5,063 nt of DNA from CAZCWX01 sp964502465 (GTDB lineage Bacteria; Desulfobacterota; Binatia; Bin18), in contig CAZCWX010000657.1 of assembly GCA_964502465.1 (NCBI GenBank), positions 1 to 5,063 on the forward strand, written 5' to 3'. This document shows positions 4,970-5,063 of the stretch, piece after piece. The first letter of the stretch is position 1. Each line of letters starts with the position of its first letter. A program made the position numbers and the translations under genes. The notes under the pieces are model-generated. The model saw nothing but the letters and a program-made list of their open reading frames with translations. It had not been told where the DNA came from and made no database searches.

Positions 4970-5063
4970 GCCTTGTGTACCTTCGCCTCGTGTTCAAGTG
5001 AGCTTGCGAAGTGAGGCCCTTCAACGATAGAAGAGTGAAAATAGACATTTTCCTATGATTTAT

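Larger units (their letters stand above)
4758..5063. other. Repeat-rich non-coding region upstream of the large gene
   Basis: I see no gene here. Minus-strand frames of 65-80 codons cross this stretch but run straight through palindromic repeats, overlap each other or the real gene start, and resemble no family I know. The region contains the hairpin abutting the large gene (4759-4785), a GCAGGC/GCCTGC hairpin (4854-4859 with 4863-4868), the right copy of the 66-bp repeat (4859-4924) with a perfect GGCGGGC/GCCCGCC stem (4906-4912 with 4916-4922), and a CGCACAAA/TTTGTGCG hairpin (4947-4969). The promoter of the large gene should lie here, but I found no convincing -35/-10 pair. Confidence 0.6.

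Noticed and set aside
4827..5048. Minus-strand open frame of 73 codons at the right end
   Set aside because: It runs through the 66-bp repeat and two hairpins and shows no protein family features; it is probably only open because of the repeats.

Overview
The window carries three complete genes and the start of a fourth, all on the minus strand, between repeat-rich non-coding flanks. Base composition is moderately GC-rich, starts are ATG, and the clearest Shine-Dalgarno sites are ordinary bacterial ones. Hairpin repeats of the GGCGGGC/GCCCGCC and CTTCGAC/GTCGAAG kind sit between genes, as in many large genomes of environmental, often uncultivated bacteria. I cannot name the organism. No rRNA, tRNA, CRISPR array or transposase gene is visible.

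Layout, left to right: (a) 1-127, the N-terminal end of a protein running off the left edge, with a coiled-coil start like those of PAS-type sensor kinases. (b) 128-350, non-coding, with one copy of a 66-bp repeat and a second, unrelated hairpin repeat. (c) 351-770, a hotdog-fold acyl-CoA protein strongly resembling 3-aminobutyryl-CoA ammonia lyase (Kal). (d) 824-2008, an FAD-dependent oxidoreductase of the DAO / sarcosine oxidase beta family; its start is moved in from the longest ORF to an ATG with a good Shine-Dalgarno site. (e) 2178-4757, an 859-residue protein matching the DNA phosphorothioation-associated putative methyltransferase family, with an M15-type peptidase-like domain at its C-terminus. 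(f) 4758-5063, non-coding, with a perfect 11-bp hairpin against the start codon of the large gene, an inverted copy of the 66-bp repeat, and a further hairpin.

Genes (c) and (d) lie 53 bp apart and are probably co-transcribed. Together they look like amino-acid or amino-acyl-CoA catabolism, although the usual lysine-fermentation partners are absent. The large gene (e) is separated from them by 169 bp and seems functionally unrelated. Its family is known beside dnd DNA-modification genes, but none is in view, so here it is an orphan. The most noteworthy items are the architecture of (e), namely a duplicated family-specific module around a class I methyltransferase core plus a fused and possibly degenerate M15 domain, and the pair of inverted 66-bp repeats that bracket the three complete genes.
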